DNA of 64,000 bases from an uncultured Carboxylicivirga sp. (GCA_947503525.1 CANNEA010000001.1:1302001-1366000); one strand, 5' to 3'; positions 44,901 through 53,321 are shown, numbered from the stretch's first letter. Made by a program: numbers and translations. The notes: generated by a model not told the origin, from the sequence alone.

Positions 44901-46673
44901 ATAGCCATGTTACCTTTAGCAATGGGTAAATCGGAGTATGTAAGTATTTTAGGAGCACCATTTGCAATTACAGTTGTTGGGGGATTAGCGTTTAGTACGC
45001 TTTTGACCTTGGTATTTATGCCAACATTTGCCTTTGGTTTTGAGCAATCGTTGGATTGGATAAAAGCACTTCCTGTAAAGCTGAAAATTACCATTTATTT
45101 CTTTTGGACACTTGGAGTTTGTTTTGTCTATTTCTGGTCAGATGCTTCGTTTGCATGGCAATTGGTTTATTATGTGTTAATTTTTAGTGGAGTTCCGGCC
45201 GTTATATACTTTATGAGATCATCGCTGCGAATGGCTAATAGTGAGTTAATCAAACAAGGTGATGAAGTTTCCATTAAGGTAAGAAACCTGGTTAAGGTAT
45301 ATGATAGAGATGGACGATTTACCAGAGAATGGAAAGCTCGTGAGGCAAAACAGGATGAAATTCGTTCTGAGAAATCGCTAAGTTTAAAAGATGCGCTCAA
45401 AAAGCTTATTTGGCAAGTACCTGTGCTTGGTTTTATGAGTTATTTTATTTGGTGGTATCTCGAATCAGGATTCTGGGGGATGTTATTCTCAGTGCTTAAT
45501 TATTTTATTTTACTCTCAGTCTATAATTCATTGGCTTTGTTATGGCGTAATAAAAATGACAATGAAAAGTGGTTAAAATGGGATCAGCGCTTTCTATTTC
45601 TCTTCAAATGGGTTTACCCTGTTTTTGCTGTGGTAGTCTATTATTTGCGTTGGGAATCCGTTGCTGGGTCTATTGTACTTGGTATTGTTTGGTATTTACT
45701 GTTGGTATTGATAGTGGCAGGGAAAAAGCTAAAGAGAGACCGTATAAATATTGAACGTGTTACGGGACGTTTTGCAGGCCTTAGAAGAACTTTCTATCGA
45801 TTACTGAGAGGTATTCCACTTATTGGTAAAGAAAAGACTCCGTTTAAGGCTCTAAAAGGAGTGTCCTTGGATATAAAAACAGGGATGATTGGTTTGCTGG
45901 GGCCCAATGGTGCCGGTAAAACAACCCTAATGCGAATTATTTGTGGGATTTTAGATCAGAGTTATGGAAAAGTTTATATCAATGGTTTTGACACAAGCTT
46001 GCATCGTGAAGAACTTCAAGGTCTGATTGGTTATTTGCCTCAGGAATTTGGTACCTATGAGAACATGTCGGCCTATGAGTTTTTGGATTATCAGGCTATG
46101 ATACGTGGGATTAAACAAATGTCAGTACGAAATGAACGTTTGGAATATGTGCTTAAGTCAGTGCATATGTGGGAACGCAAAGATGATAAAATTGGTTCCT
46201 TCTCCGGGGGGATGAAACAACGTATTGGTATTGCCATGATATTACTTCATCTGCCAAAGATATTGGTTGTTGATGAACCAACTGCTGGTTTGGATCCGCG
46301 AGAAAGAATTCGCTTCCGTAATTTATTGGTTGAACTAAGTCGTGATAGGGTAGTATTGTTTTCAACGCATATTATTGAGGATATTTCGAGTTCTTGTAAT
46401 CAGGTGGCCGTCATGAAAAAAGGAGATCTTAAATACTGGGGTGTTCCAAGTGAAATGGTAAATATTGCCAATGACAAGGTTTGGCAATTTGATATACCTG
46501 CTAAGGACTTTGAAGAGGTGAATAAGCAATATGCCATTGTACATCACATGAGGGATGGTGATAATATTCGGGTGCGATGCTTATCAACTGAGCAACCGAC
46601 AGAATCATCAATTAAGGTGCAGGCTGTTTTAGAAGATGCATACATTTGGTTACTAAAACACGAACAAAAGTAA
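41946..46673 (+). CDS. RND permease fused to an ABC ATPase (1575 residues)
   Basis: A single uninterrupted frame. Residues 1 to about 1035 form a complete RND permease with TM4 Asp398-Asn399 (GMLLDNSVVVMEN) and TM10 Asn943-Asn944. A Gly/Met-rich stretch lies at 650-669. After two further TM helices, an ABC ATPase begins at about 1109 (SIKVRNLVKVY, A-loop Tyr1119), is interrupted by about 170 residues with roughly four TM helices, and resumes at about 1303 (ALKGVSLDI). Walker A Lys1325, signature Ser1420-Gly-Gly, Walker B Asp1443-Glu1444 and H-loop STHI are intact. I know of no standard family of this layout. It would combine proton- and ATP-driven modules in one chain. It is followed 9 nt later by an ABC permease. 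Confidence 0.9.
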   Translation: MREIINRKVLISMLFVALSMLGLISYKQLSFELIPNTEYPLLFVRVAATSQLDPNHMEQEGVIPIEGLISTLEGIEKIETRINPGSAMIFVYLTRETDTKYAYLKLVEKIEGSSNVLPETMTAMVFKADIEQLNNQFMRVQVRGEGGVDRIRNLVEQDIKGQLESIDGVSSIEVSGGRQKSVEIIFQQDVLDSYGLTSGQIRQMITSGQNEKIFAGEVIEGYRRFYVTAEADYTNIDEIRNIVVKATGPVLLKDVATINFGVKEDDSYSRVNGLEAVSLSISKDAQVNLIDLSDNTIKQIDKINEEYSGKGIELVVETNSAEMMETNLDSIIELAILGGILALFILWIFLNNIPLVGMVMLAIPLSVYGAFNFFFAADISINVLTLVGLALAIGMLLDNSVVVMENIYRVASQGKYSKEESVVRGTKEVWRSVAAATLTTISVFLPFVFSENMMFREVAKHISVSIVSTLLVSLLVALLLIPMLSHLFLSGIVKHKINALEKISLHNRLVQYYILLLKATLRKPAVTILAVLFLFFVVLIISVGLSMTTSQEAETPEFDINVEMASGSMLSNTDLVVRELEKRLEDLDEKEDVISQVQEDNASLTVKLKEDYKDIAKRSIPEIRQDIQERIDNVEGGEISLIQSSTSAMGGGGGGFGSNPGMGMMMFMGLGEQQEKVVIKGEDYDQMLMVANDIKYYLENNIDNMRRVNVSSSNRRPEVHIDMDAYLMGLYDISPANVVSELFTFSKEVSSGGELKVNNETYDIIMKTVDDPSVTEVPAKTMEELQKLNVTTANNTIVPLNDFSDINYSSGRSEILRVNQEKQIEVFYRFTDEVNDSKTLLEDARLQVDELVASVPLPSSVSLKVIHEEDMFADFKFLGLVGLILIFMILASVFESLTAPVVMLFSVPLAAIGSLLALVFTGNSIMNMNSIIGFLILLGVVVNNGILLIDYSRQLRRDGHGHARALMQAGISRIRPITITAITTIIAMLPLAMGKSEYVSILGAPFAITVVGGLAFSTLLTLVFMPTFAFGFEQSLDWIKALPVKLKITIYFFWTLGVCFVYFWSDASFAWQLVYYVLIFSGVPAVIYFMRSSLRMANSELIKQGDEVSIKVRNLVKVYDRDGRFTREWKAREAKQDEIRSEKSLSLKDALKKLIWQVPVLGFMSYFIWWYLESGFWGMLFSVLNYFILLSVYNSLALLWRNKNDNEKWLKWDQRFLFLFKWVYPVFAVVVYYLRWESVAGSIVLGIVWYLLLVLIVAGKKLKRDRINIERVTGRFAGLRRTFYRLLRGIPLIGKEKTPFKALKGVSLDIKTGMIGLLGPNGAGKTTLMRIICGILDQSYGKVYINGFDTSLHREELQGLIGYLPQEFGTYENMSAYEFLDYQAMIRGIKQMSVRNERLEYVLKSVHMWERKDDKIGSFSGGMKQRIGIAMILLHLPKILVVDEPTAGLDPRERIRFRNLLVELSRDRVVLFSTHIIEDISSSCNQVAVMKKGDLKYWGVPSEMVNIANDKVWQFDIPAKDFEEVNKQYAIVHHMRDGDNIRVRCLSTEQPTESSIKVQAVLEDAYIWLLKHEQK

Positions 46674-46682
46674 AAGGTAATT

Positions 46683-47411
46683 ATGAATAATATATTGCAT
46701 ACAATAGGCAAGAGTTATAAAGGTACCTTTGCCACTTTTATTAAGTACAACTTAAAAGTTGTGTTTGGAAATAAGTTTGTCTATTTCTTAGGAGCATCCT
46801 TACTGTTCTATTTATTGATTACATCAATAAGTTTGTTTGGTGCTGATTCGGTTAGTGTAGAAGGAGTTTATTATCAACTAATGTTTCCGGCATTTCTGCT
46901 TATCTTTTTTCCCACTACGTATGGTATCCAAAATGATGAAGATGCCAGAATACTTGAAATACTTTTTGGGATCCCAAATTATAGATACAAAATTTGGCTG
47001 GTTCGTTTAGTGATGGCCTTTTTTATGGTGTTTTGGTTTATATTTCTAATGGCCAATTTAAGTAGCTTAATTTTAATTAATGTACCAACTTGGGAGATGA
47101 CAGCTCGATTAATGGTGCCGGTGGTGCTATTCGGGATGTTAGGTTTCTTTTTTAGTACCGTGGTGAAAAATGGTAATGGAACGGCTGTGGTTGTGGTAGT
47201 GATAGGATTGATTGTGTGGATATTAGTTGAGTTGTTAGAAAGTAGTCCATGGAATGTGTTTCTAAATCCATTTGATTTGCCCGGAAATATGAGTGAGAGT
47301 GTATGGGCGAGCATTGTGTTAAAACACATCAGAACCTGGTCAATAATTTCTTTGGTTGCCGGATTATGGGGCTTATTGAATCTGCAAAACAGAGAAAAGT
47401 TTATAAAGTAA
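46683..47411 (+). CDS. ABC-2-type permease, last gene of the hybrid efflux operon
   Basis: 242 residues with about six transmembrane helices and short loops (FGNKFVYFLGASLLFYLLITS, LMFPAFLLIFFPTTYGIQNDEDARILEILFGIPNYRYKIWLVRLVMAF). The mid-protein motif around the second and third helices (ARILEILFGIP, YKIWLVRL) is typical for ABC-2 permeases. It begins 9 nt after the RND-ABC fusion, so it is the likely membrane partner of the fused ATPase. Together with the permease at 32888, the operon supplies two ATPase and two permease modules. Transcription ends near the hairpin at 47439. Confidence 0.85.
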   Translation: MNNILHTIGKSYKGTFATFIKYNLKVVFGNKFVYFLGASLLFYLLITSISLFGADSVSVEGVYYQLMFPAFLLIFFPTTYGIQNDEDARILEILFGIPNYRYKIWLVRLVMAFFMVFWFIFLMANLSSLILINVPTWEMTARLMVPVVLFGMLGFFFSTVVKNGNGTAVVVVVIGLIVWILVELLESSPWNVFLNPFDLPGNMSESVWASIVLKHIRTWSIISLVAGLWGLLNLQNREKFIK

Positions 47412-47438
47412 TTTTAGCTTATCGTAAATCGTAGACAT

Positions 47439-47463
47439 AAAAAAAGCGCCCCTTAGGGGCGCT
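47439..47463 (-). terminator. Terminator between the efflux operon and the small HTH gene
   Basis: AGCGCCCC (47445-47452) pairs with GGGGCGCT (47456-47463) around TTA. The T run is on the reverse strand (A tract 47439-47445), so it terminates the HTH gene; it may also stop plus-strand transcription. The layout mirrors the one at 7488. Confidence 0.8.
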
Positions 47464-47489
47464 AATATATTTTTGAGCACTTATTGTAA

Positions 47490-47753
47490 TTAACTTTCAG
47501 CATGTTTCCCATCCAATATTTCGCGGGCCATTTCAAGTATAGTTGTATCATCTAATTCAACAATGCCTCCATCAGGTCCTTGCTCTAGATGTATACCTAC
47601 AGATTTCCCTCGATCATAGTTGGCGCCGCCAAAGTAATTTCTTACAGTTTCTACGTCGAGGTGTAATTCTTCGGCGATTGTCTTTATACTTCCGTCAGGC
47701 AGACTATCCTTAATCTTCCTGAGTTGATTAAATGTGATTGTTGCTGTACTCAT
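47490..47753 (-). CDS. Small HTH DNA-binding protein
   Basis: 87 residues from ATG 47753 (MSTATITFNQLRKIK). The segment SIKTIAEELHLDVETVRNYFGG is a clear helix-turn-helix with a recognition helix; the C-terminal part is acidic and helical (DDTTILEMAREILDG). A longer ATG at 47777 adds eight residues and is less likely. The family is common in Bacteroidota as a small conserved DNA-binding protein, but its targets are unknown. It is convergent with the efflux operon and shares the terminator with it. Confidence 0.75.
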   Translation of the reverse strand: MSTATITFNQLRKIKDSLPDGSIKTIAEELHLDVETVRNYFGGANYDRGKSVGIHLEQGPDGGIVELDDTTILEMAREILDGKHAES

Positions 47754-47919
47754 ATTCAAAAGTTTTAAGTAACACAATACTGAGTACTAAAAATAGAAAA
47801 ATAATTTGGAAATTAAAATTGATTTAATATGAAATGCAATTCCTTAAGGAAAATTAATATACAGGAAATAGTTTTGTTCAAATATTAAATTATAGAGTAC
47901 TAAACGATATGTATTCACA

Positions 47920-49275
47920 TTAATCAATGATATGTATAGCTGCTTCGTCACGGATGGTAAAATGGAATATTGATCCGATACCTTCTTCGGATTCAACCCA
48001 AATTGAACCGCCCAATGTTTCAACGATTGCTTTAGATATTGCTAAACCCAACCCTGTACCATCTCTAAATTTATCTTCAGTCTCTAATTTGGTGAAACGT
48101 TTAAAAATGGTTTGTTGATCTTCAGCTTTAATGCCAATGCCGGTATCTTTTACAAAGCATTTAATGGTATTGTTGTGTAATTTATATCCAATTCTGATTT
48201 CACCTTTTGAAGTGAATTTTAAAGCATTGTTAATTAGATTGATAAATACCTGTTTTAGATGGTTGGCATCTGTGGTAATGTATTTATCATCCGGATAGGT
48301 TTCAAAGATTATATTTAACTGATCTGTTTTTTTTAAGCCGTAAATAACATTTAGATCGTTAAAGAGCTCATTTAAATTTACAGATATTAAATTACTCTTT
48401 AATTGTTTGGATTCAATCATCGAAAAGTCCAGGATGTTTTCTATAATCTTCAAAAGGTAGTTTCCGTTTTGATGAATCGTTTTAAGGTACAGATTTCGTT
48501 CCTCATCATCCTTATACATTTCATTTAAGGCCAACTCTGAAAAGCCTAAGATGGCATTTAGTGGTGTTCGCACTTCATGACTCATATTGGCAAGAAACTT
48601 AGTTTTAAGCTGGTCTGATTCTTCAGCTTTTCCTTTAGCTATACGAATTTGCCCGATGTACTCTTCAAGTTGAGATTGCATCTCCATTTGATTGTCAATG
48701 GTTTTTTCTAAACCATTAACCAACATGGCTAAGGGTAATGATGTAATGGCAGCAATTGCAAATGAATTTAGAGCTACTGTAATCCACATGAGTGGCGTGT
48801 AGTCATTAATCATTAGGTTACCAAAGATTTCAAAATAGAGTCCAAGAGCAATGACGATTATGAAAGAAAAGGTTACAATCAAACTATTAATTGCACCTCT
48901 CAGACCAAGAAGTAATGAAGAAAGTATGGAGTACCCAATTAAATATGTATGCCCTGCACCAGCCGGGCCTAAAATAATGATTAAGCCAATAGAGATAAGG
49001 AGTGGAACGGCAATAAGTGATTTGGACCTAAAATTATAACTTAATTTTTTGTTGAAGTTAATGTACAAGAGAAAACCGTATGCTATTGTGTCAACAAGAG
49101 CTACAGTGTATACTTTAGCAAAGAAAGACATGTACATTCCAAATGCATAAGCTCCAAAACCAAATAAGCATGTCAATAACAAAATCCCATTCAATACCTT
49201 CGACCTCCAATATTGAATGCCTCTTCTGTTTTGAACCTGATCCGTTTCAAAAAGCTTTACTATCCACCTTTTCAT
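47920..49275 (-). CDS. Multi-TM histidine kinase
   Basis: 451 residues from ATG 49275 (MKRWIVKLFETDQVQ). The N-terminus (about 27-190) has six hydrophobic helices and no large periplasmic domain, so it probably senses a membrane or cytoplasmic signal. A short coiled coil leads to HisKA with His233 (MSHEVRTPLNAILGF) and a HATPase domain (NLINNALKF, VKDTGIGIK, DGTGLGLAI). There is no receiver or output domain, and no response regulator is adjacent. ATG 49332 would add 19 residues without a matching start. Confidence 0.88.
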   Translation of the reverse strand: MKRWIVKLFETDQVQNRRGIQYWRSKVLNGILLLTCLFGFGAYAFGMYMSFFAKVYTVALVDTIAYGFLLYINFNKKLSYNFRSKSLIAVPLLISIGLIIILGPAGAGHTYLIGYSILSSLLLGLRGAINSLIVTFSFIIVIALGLYFEIFGNLMINDYTPLMWITVALNSFAIAAITSLPLAMLVNGLEKTIDNQMEMQSQLEEYIGQIRIAKGKAEESDQLKTKFLANMSHEVRTPLNAILGFSELALNEMYKDDEERNLYLKTIHQNGNYLLKIIENILDFSMIESKQLKSNLISVNLNELFNDLNVIYGLKKTDQLNIIFETYPDDKYITTDANHLKQVFINLINNALKFTSKGEIRIGYKLHNNTIKCFVKDTGIGIKAEDQQTIFKRFTKLETEDKFRDGTGLGLAISKAIVETLGGSIWVESEEGIGSIFHFTIRDEAAIHIID

Positions 49276-49396
49276 ATTGCAAGTTGTTACGAATGACTTG
49301 AATAAAAGTTGCTTATTTTTCAACACTAGCATTGCTGGTATTGTTTTCTTATTTTTATTAATTATAAATAAACTTTAAATGTTAATTGAATAAATT

Positions 49397-49747
49397 ATGA
49401 AACAAGCTTCTATAATTGATAATCTTGTATATAAGGAGACTGGACCAGCCATTAAAGTATTGTTTGAAAGTGATACATCAAAAGAGGTTCGAATTGTTTT
49501 TAAGGCAGGACAGGTAATGAAAGAACATCATACTTCATATCCTATAACGGTTGAGATTTTTGAAGGTGAAATAGATTTTGGTGTTTATGGAGAAGTACAT
49601 CATCTAAATAGAGGAGCTCTCTTGAGTTTGGCTCCTAAAGTTCCGCATGATTTAAAGGCCAAAACAGATAGTATTGTTCGACTAACTTTGGCAAAAGGTG
49701 ATTTGGTACAGCGGGTTGTTGGTGTAGTTCTTGATTCAGATAATTAA
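49397..49747 (+). CDS. Cupin-domain protein
   Basis: 116 residues, a single small beta-barrel. The cupin motif region reads KAGQVMKEHHTSYPITVEIFEGEIDFGVYGE, with His and Glu ligands in the usual arrangement (HHTxxxxxxxE), and the second half has LSLAPKVPHDLKA with the distal His. It probably binds a metal and a small ligand; no substrate can be given. It is divergent from the histidine kinase and 19 nt before a VOC protein on the same strand. Confidence 0.85.
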   Translation: MKQASIIDNLVYKETGPAIKVLFESDTSKEVRIVFKAGQVMKEHHTSYPITVEIFEGEIDFGVYGEVHHLNRGALLSLAPKVPHDLKAKTDSIVRLTLAKGDLVQRVVGVVLDSDN

Positions 49748-49766
49748 CAAATTAAATATACTCATT

Positions 49767-50201
49767 ATGACTACAATTAATCCATATTTAACTTTTAACG
49801 GTAACTGTGAAGAAGCATTTGAATTTTATAAATCCATTTTTGGTGGTGAATTTGCTTTTTTAGGCCGTTTTAAAGACATGCCTGCCGAATATCCGGTTCC
49901 GGATTCTGAGAAAGAGAAAATCATGCATGTCTCGCTTCCTATAAGTAAGGAAACCTCTTTAATGGGCAGTGATTCGTCAGATGCATTTGGAAAGGTGAGT
50001 ACTCCTGGGGATAACTTCTCTATTTCGATTAATTGTAGCGAACAAGAAGAAGCTCATAAATTATTTTCAGCTCTGTCCAATGGAGGAGCGATAAAAATGC
50101 CTTTGGATAAAACCTTTTGGGGATCTTTATTTGGTATTTTCGTAGATAAATTTGGAATTAACTGGATGGTGAGTTGTGAATTAGAGGCAAAGGAAAAATA
50201 A
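49767..50201 (+). CDS. VOC family protein, PhnB-like
   Basis: 144 residues from ATG 49767 (MTTINPYLTFNGNCEEAFEFYKSIFGGE), the standard PhnB-like start; the upstream extension overlaps the cupin gene and is rejected. Two glyoxalase-like beta-alpha-beta-beta-beta modules. Typical segments are NPYLTFNGNCEEAFEFY and LDKTFWGSLFGIFVDKFGINWMVS. PhnB-like proteins were named from a phosphonate locus, but no phosphonate genes are present. Enzymatic role unknown. It is 19 nt after the cupin gene, so the two are probably co-transcribed. Confidence 0.87.
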   Translation: MTTINPYLTFNGNCEEAFEFYKSIFGGEFAFLGRFKDMPAEYPVPDSEKEKIMHVSLPISKETSLMGSDSSDAFGKVSTPGDNFSISINCSEQEEAHKLFSALSNGGAIKMPLDKTFWGSLFGIFVDKFGINWMVSCELEAKEK

Positions 50202-50246
50202 TATTGTGATGTCGTTTTTTTACAATATTTACACTAGTCAAGCATC

Positions 50247-50254
50247 TAAATTTG
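50247..50254 (+). promoter_or_regulatory. Candidate -7 box before the second VOC gene
   Basis: TAAATTTG, a perfect TAnnTTTG match, lies 28 nt before the ATG at 50283. The -33 side is only T-rich. It suggests that the VOC/AraC pair has its own transcript. Confidence 0.5.
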
Positions 50255-50282
50255 TGGTATTACTAATATTTAATACCAAACA

Positions 50283-50648
50283 ATGATGAAACGATTTTTT
50301 GAATGGGTTGAAATACCTGCCAAAGATTTTAGACGAGCTGTTGATTTTTACCAGACGATTTTTCAAATTGAAATGAAAGTGGTAGACTGTGGAAATGAGC
50401 AGATGGCATTTTTTCCAAATGGTGAGGGTGCCATATCTAAAGCAAACGATTTTGAACCTTCTTCCTCTGGAGTTTTAGTTAGTATAAATGTTGGAGATCA
50501 AATGGATTCTACAAAAGCTCTTATCGAGAACTATGGGGGTAAAATTCTTATACCAAAGACAAAGATTGAAGCGGAAGGAAAGGGCTTTTTCTCTACTTTT
50601 GTTGATTCAGAAGGTAATCGTTTGGGATTATACGGTGATCCACAATAA
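50283..50648 (+). CDS. VOC family protein, glyoxalase/bleomycin-resistance type
   Basis: 121 residues. KRFFEWVEIPAKDFRRAVDFYQTIFQIEMKVV is the classic VOC N-terminal module, and the C-terminus GKGFFSTFVDSEGNRLGLYGDPQ closes the second module with a conserved Glu/Gly pattern. Such proteins include lyases, dioxygenases and binding proteins, so no substrate is assigned. The frameshifted AraC-type regulator gene begins 6 nt downstream, a common pairing that would link regulator and VOC protein. Confidence 0.88.
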   Translation: MMKRFFEWVEIPAKDFRRAVDFYQTIFQIEMKVVDCGNEQMAFFPNGEGAISKANDFEPSSSGVLVSINVGDQMDSTKALIENYGGKILIPKTKIEAEGKGFFSTFVDSEGNRLGLYGDPQ

Positions 50649-50654
50649 TAGATT

Positions 50655-51418
50655 ATGGAACTAGCTTATCCAAAAAAAGAATTAGCCACTTATGTGAAAA
50701 ATTACTGGAGCATAAGTGGCTCTGTAGCCAAAGGAAAGAAACATATTCAGCGAATTATTCCTGATGGTATGTTAACAATTTACTTTTATGCTTCCAACTT
50801 GCCAAGTGTAAAGGAGAGAGGATTTTTTTCGATAATTCAATTTCAACATGTGGTCAAACTCATAAGTTTTATGATCTTGAGATTACTGATAGTATAGATT
50901 TATTTGCAATTACCTTAAAACCTTTGGGAGCTTCAGTACTTTTTAAACATGTAATTGATGATTCTAATACCGGTTTGGTTGCTTTGAAGGAATGGTTAGG
51001 GCGTTCGACTCATCATCTTGAAGAAGCCATTTGTGAGGCAAAAGATTTTGAAGCCCGAATTAGTATAATTGAGCGTTTTTTGTTTCAGCAACTTGCTACT
51101 GCAGTTGTCCCTCATCGGTATGAATCAATTCAAGGCTTTGTTTCAAATGTTTCTAATCCTTATCGAAAGTCGGATTATACATGTTGTATTGGACAACGGC
51201 AATTCCAGAGGCATTTTAGCAGGATGATGGGATTCACTAAGAAACGTTTTGAACGAATATTACGATTTCAAAAGGCACTATTTATAAAACAGTATAAACC
51301 TCAAACAGATATGTTATCATTGGTTTATCAATGTGGTTATTTTGATCAGGCTCATATGATTCATGATTTTAAGGAGCTGAGCGGATATACACCATCAGAT
51401 TATTTTAAAGTTTGTTAG
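50655..51418 (+). pseudogene. AraC-type transcriptional regulator broken by a frameshift
   Basis: Two ORFs in different frames together give one AraC-family protein of about 254 residues. The first (50655-50897) starts MELAYPKKELATYVKNYWSIS, matching the DUF6597-type N-terminal domain (PDGMLTIYF). The second (frame starting before 50924) carries the C-terminal HTH (QRQFQRHFSRMMGFTKKRFERILRFQKAL, YFDQAHMIHDFKELSGYTPSDYF). Between them the second frame is open upstream and reads STCGQTHKFYDLEITDSIDLFAITLKPLG, as expected. The break is in a run of seven T (50823-50829); one extra T restores the frame. It may be a real mutation, phase variation or a sequencing error. Confidence 0.85.
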
Positions 51419-51530
51419 CCCTATTCTGATTATTTTAATTAGTATGGTCAATGTATAAAGCTGCATCATTTTTAGTTCATGAAATCGGAATTGATTAAAT
51501 TCGCATCCAGAAAACGTAAATAAACCAAAA

Positions 51531-51980
51531 ATGATTCAACGTATACAATCTATTTTTCTTTTAGTTAGTGCATTGCTAACGGGAAGTATGTTCTTTTTGT
51601 CTCTGGCAAAATTAACAACTGATGAAACAACTTATTTATTGTTATATAGGGGCTTAGAGAGTGGTGGAGAATTAAGTACTCCAACTTTGGCATTGGCAAT
51701 ATTAGTGACTTTGACAACTCTTGTTTCGTTTATTACCATTTTTCTTTATAAGAAACGAATGCTTCAAATCCGTTTGTGTGGATTAAATATGGGCTTGTTA
51801 GTAGGTACAACAGGAATGATTTATTTTCTGGGAACTCAAACAGCTAAGGAGTTAGCAGCAGAAATTGCTTATCAGATTCCGATGGTGTTTCCGATTGTTG
51901 CACTGATCTTAACTTTCCTTGCTATTCGATCTATTGGAAAAGATGAAGCCTTGATTAAGTCCATGGATAGAATACGATAA
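51531..51980 (+). CDS. DUF4293 membrane protein
   Basis: 149 residues with four transmembrane helices: about 6-26 (IFLLVSALLTGSMFFLSLA), 47-67, 80-100 and 117-135. The start MIQRIQSIFLL is the usual DUF4293 N-terminus. This family is restricted to Bacteroidota, as far as I recall, and has no known function. It converges on odhB and shares a bidirectional terminator with it. Confidence 0.88.
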   Translation: MIQRIQSIFLLVSALLTGSMFFLSLAKLTTDETTYLLLYRGLESGGELSTPTLALAILVTLTTLVSFITIFLYKKRMLQIRLCGLNMGLLVGTTGMIYFLGTQTAKELAAEIAYQIPMVFPIVALILTFLAIRSIGKDEALIKSMDRIR

Positions 51981-52004
51981 TTGATAAGAAATTATTAATG
52001 ATAT

Positions 52005-52039
52005 AAAAAAGACGGGAACTTTGTAGTTTCCGTCTTTTT
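52005..52039. terminator. Bidirectional terminator between DUF4293 and odhB
   Basis: AGACGGGAAC (52010-52019) pairs with GTTTCCGTCT (52026-52035, one G-U pair). An A run precedes it and a T run follows, so it can stop transcription from both sides. Confidence 0.88.
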
Positions 52040-52058
52040 CTATTTTACGCATATTTGT

Positions 52059-53321
52059 TTATAAGCCTAAAACCAATTCTTCAGGATTAAATCCCCCTTG
52101 CAAGAGTTTTGCAGGATCTTCAATCATTTCTTTTACTTTAACTAGGAAACCTACAGAATCCTTGCCGTCAATAATTCGGTGGTCGTATGAAAGAGCCAGA
52201 TACATAATTGGTCGGATTTCAACTTTACCATTTACTGCAACAGGGCGTTCAACAATATTGTGCATTCCCATAATGGCTGATTGCGGAGGATTAATAATAG
52301 GAGTACTTAACATCGATCCAAATACACCACCATTTGTTACCGTGAATGTACCGCCAGTCATTTCTTCAATACCAATTTTACCTTTTCTCGCCTTTGCTGC
52401 CAAATTCTTCAGAGCAGTTTCGATTCCGTGAAGATGTAAGGTCTCAACATTACGAATTACAGGTACCATTAATCCCTTAGGTGTTTGAACGGCAACTGAA
52501 ACATCGTGATATTCAGGCATTACAATTTCTTCACCATCAATCATGGCATTAACCATTGGGTGATGCTTTAGTGCTAATGAAGCTGCCTTAATAAAGAAAG
52601 ACATAAACCCAAGTTTGACTTCGTGTTTCTCAATGAATTTGGCTTGATATTTTTTTCGTAGTGCCATGACTGCAGACATATCCACTTCATTGAAAGTGGT
52701 TAACATCGCAGTTTCATTTTTAACAGCTACCAGACGTTGACTTAACTTTTTTCGAAGTGTAGTCATCTTTTGGCGACCAGCCTCTCTTGATTCGTCACTA
52801 TCAATAAACGATGAACTTCCTTCAGAAGTAGAAGTGGCAGGCAGGCTTTTAACTAATTCTACCTCTTTTGTAGAAATACGTTTTAGTCCATTGATAATCT
52901 GATCAGCTGTTAATCCGGCTTCATCCATCATCTTTTTTGCCAAAGGAGAAACTTTAGCATTGTCATATTCAGAAGCACTTTTTTCTACTGTTTTCTTTTC
53001 TTTCGGTTCAGCTTCTTTTGGCGTTGCTGTCTTAGATTCTTCCTTCGTTTCTTTAACTTCTTTTGGAGCACTTGCTTCACCGGCAAAATCAGTATCCACC
53101 GAACAAGCCACGGCATCCACAGCAACGGTTTCACCACCCTCAACCAATATTTTTATTTTACCAGCCTCTGTTGCTAATAATGAAAGAGTGGCTTTGTCTG
53201 ATTCTATTTCTGCTATTTCCTGATCCTTTTCAACAATATCCCCATCAGAAACCATCCAGCTGGCTAATTCAACTTCGGTAATGGATTCTCCTGGTGTAGG
53301 GACTTTTATTTCAACTATCAT
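52059..53321 (-). CDS. odhB: Dihydrolipoyllysine-residue succinyltransferase (2-oxoglutarate dehydrogenase E2)
   Basis: 420 residues. It transfers the succinyl group from lipoamide to CoA in the TCA-cycle 2-oxoglutarate dehydrogenase complex. The lipoyl domain (1-76) has the lipoyl-lysine Lys43 in [12 protein letters not shown] Lys/Glu/Ala-rich linker leads to the E1/E3-binding domain ([20 protein letters not shown], about 124). The catalytic domain ends with [15 protein letters not shown], containing catalytic His381 and Asp385. It lies 40 nt after odhA in the same direction. The E3 gene (lpd) is not in the window. Confidence 0.95.
   Translation of the reverse strand: MIVEIKVPTPGESITEVELASWMVSDGDIVEKDQEIAEIESDKATLSLLATEAGKIKILVEGGETVAVDAVACSVDTDFAGEASAPKEVKETKEESKTATPKEAEPKEKKTVEKSASEYDNAKVSPLAKKMMDEAGLTADQIINGLKRISTKEVELVKSLPATSTSEGSSSFIDSDESREAGRQKMTTLRKKLSQRLVAVKNETAMLTTFNEVDMSAVMALRKKYQAKFIEKHEVKLGFMSFFIKAASLALKHHPMVNAMIDGEEIVMPEYHDVSVAVQTPKGLMVPVIRNVETLHLHGIETALKNLAAKARKGKIGIEEMTGGTFTVTNGGVFGSMLSTPIINPPQSAIMGMHNIVERPVAVNGKVEIRPIMYLALSYDHRIIDGKDSVGFLVKVKEMIEDPAKLLQGGFNPEELVLGL

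Noticed and set aside
50823-50829. Programmed ribosomal frameshifting in the AraC-type gene
   Set aside because: The run is T7 rather than a typical slippery heptamer with a downstream structure, and regulators of this family are not known to need recoding; a mutation or sequence error is simpler.
52960-53281. Plus-strand ORFs opposite the odhB linker
   Set aside because: They lie opposite the Lys/Glu/Ala-rich linker of odhB; the Ser/Pro-rich composition is what such a linker gives in reverse.
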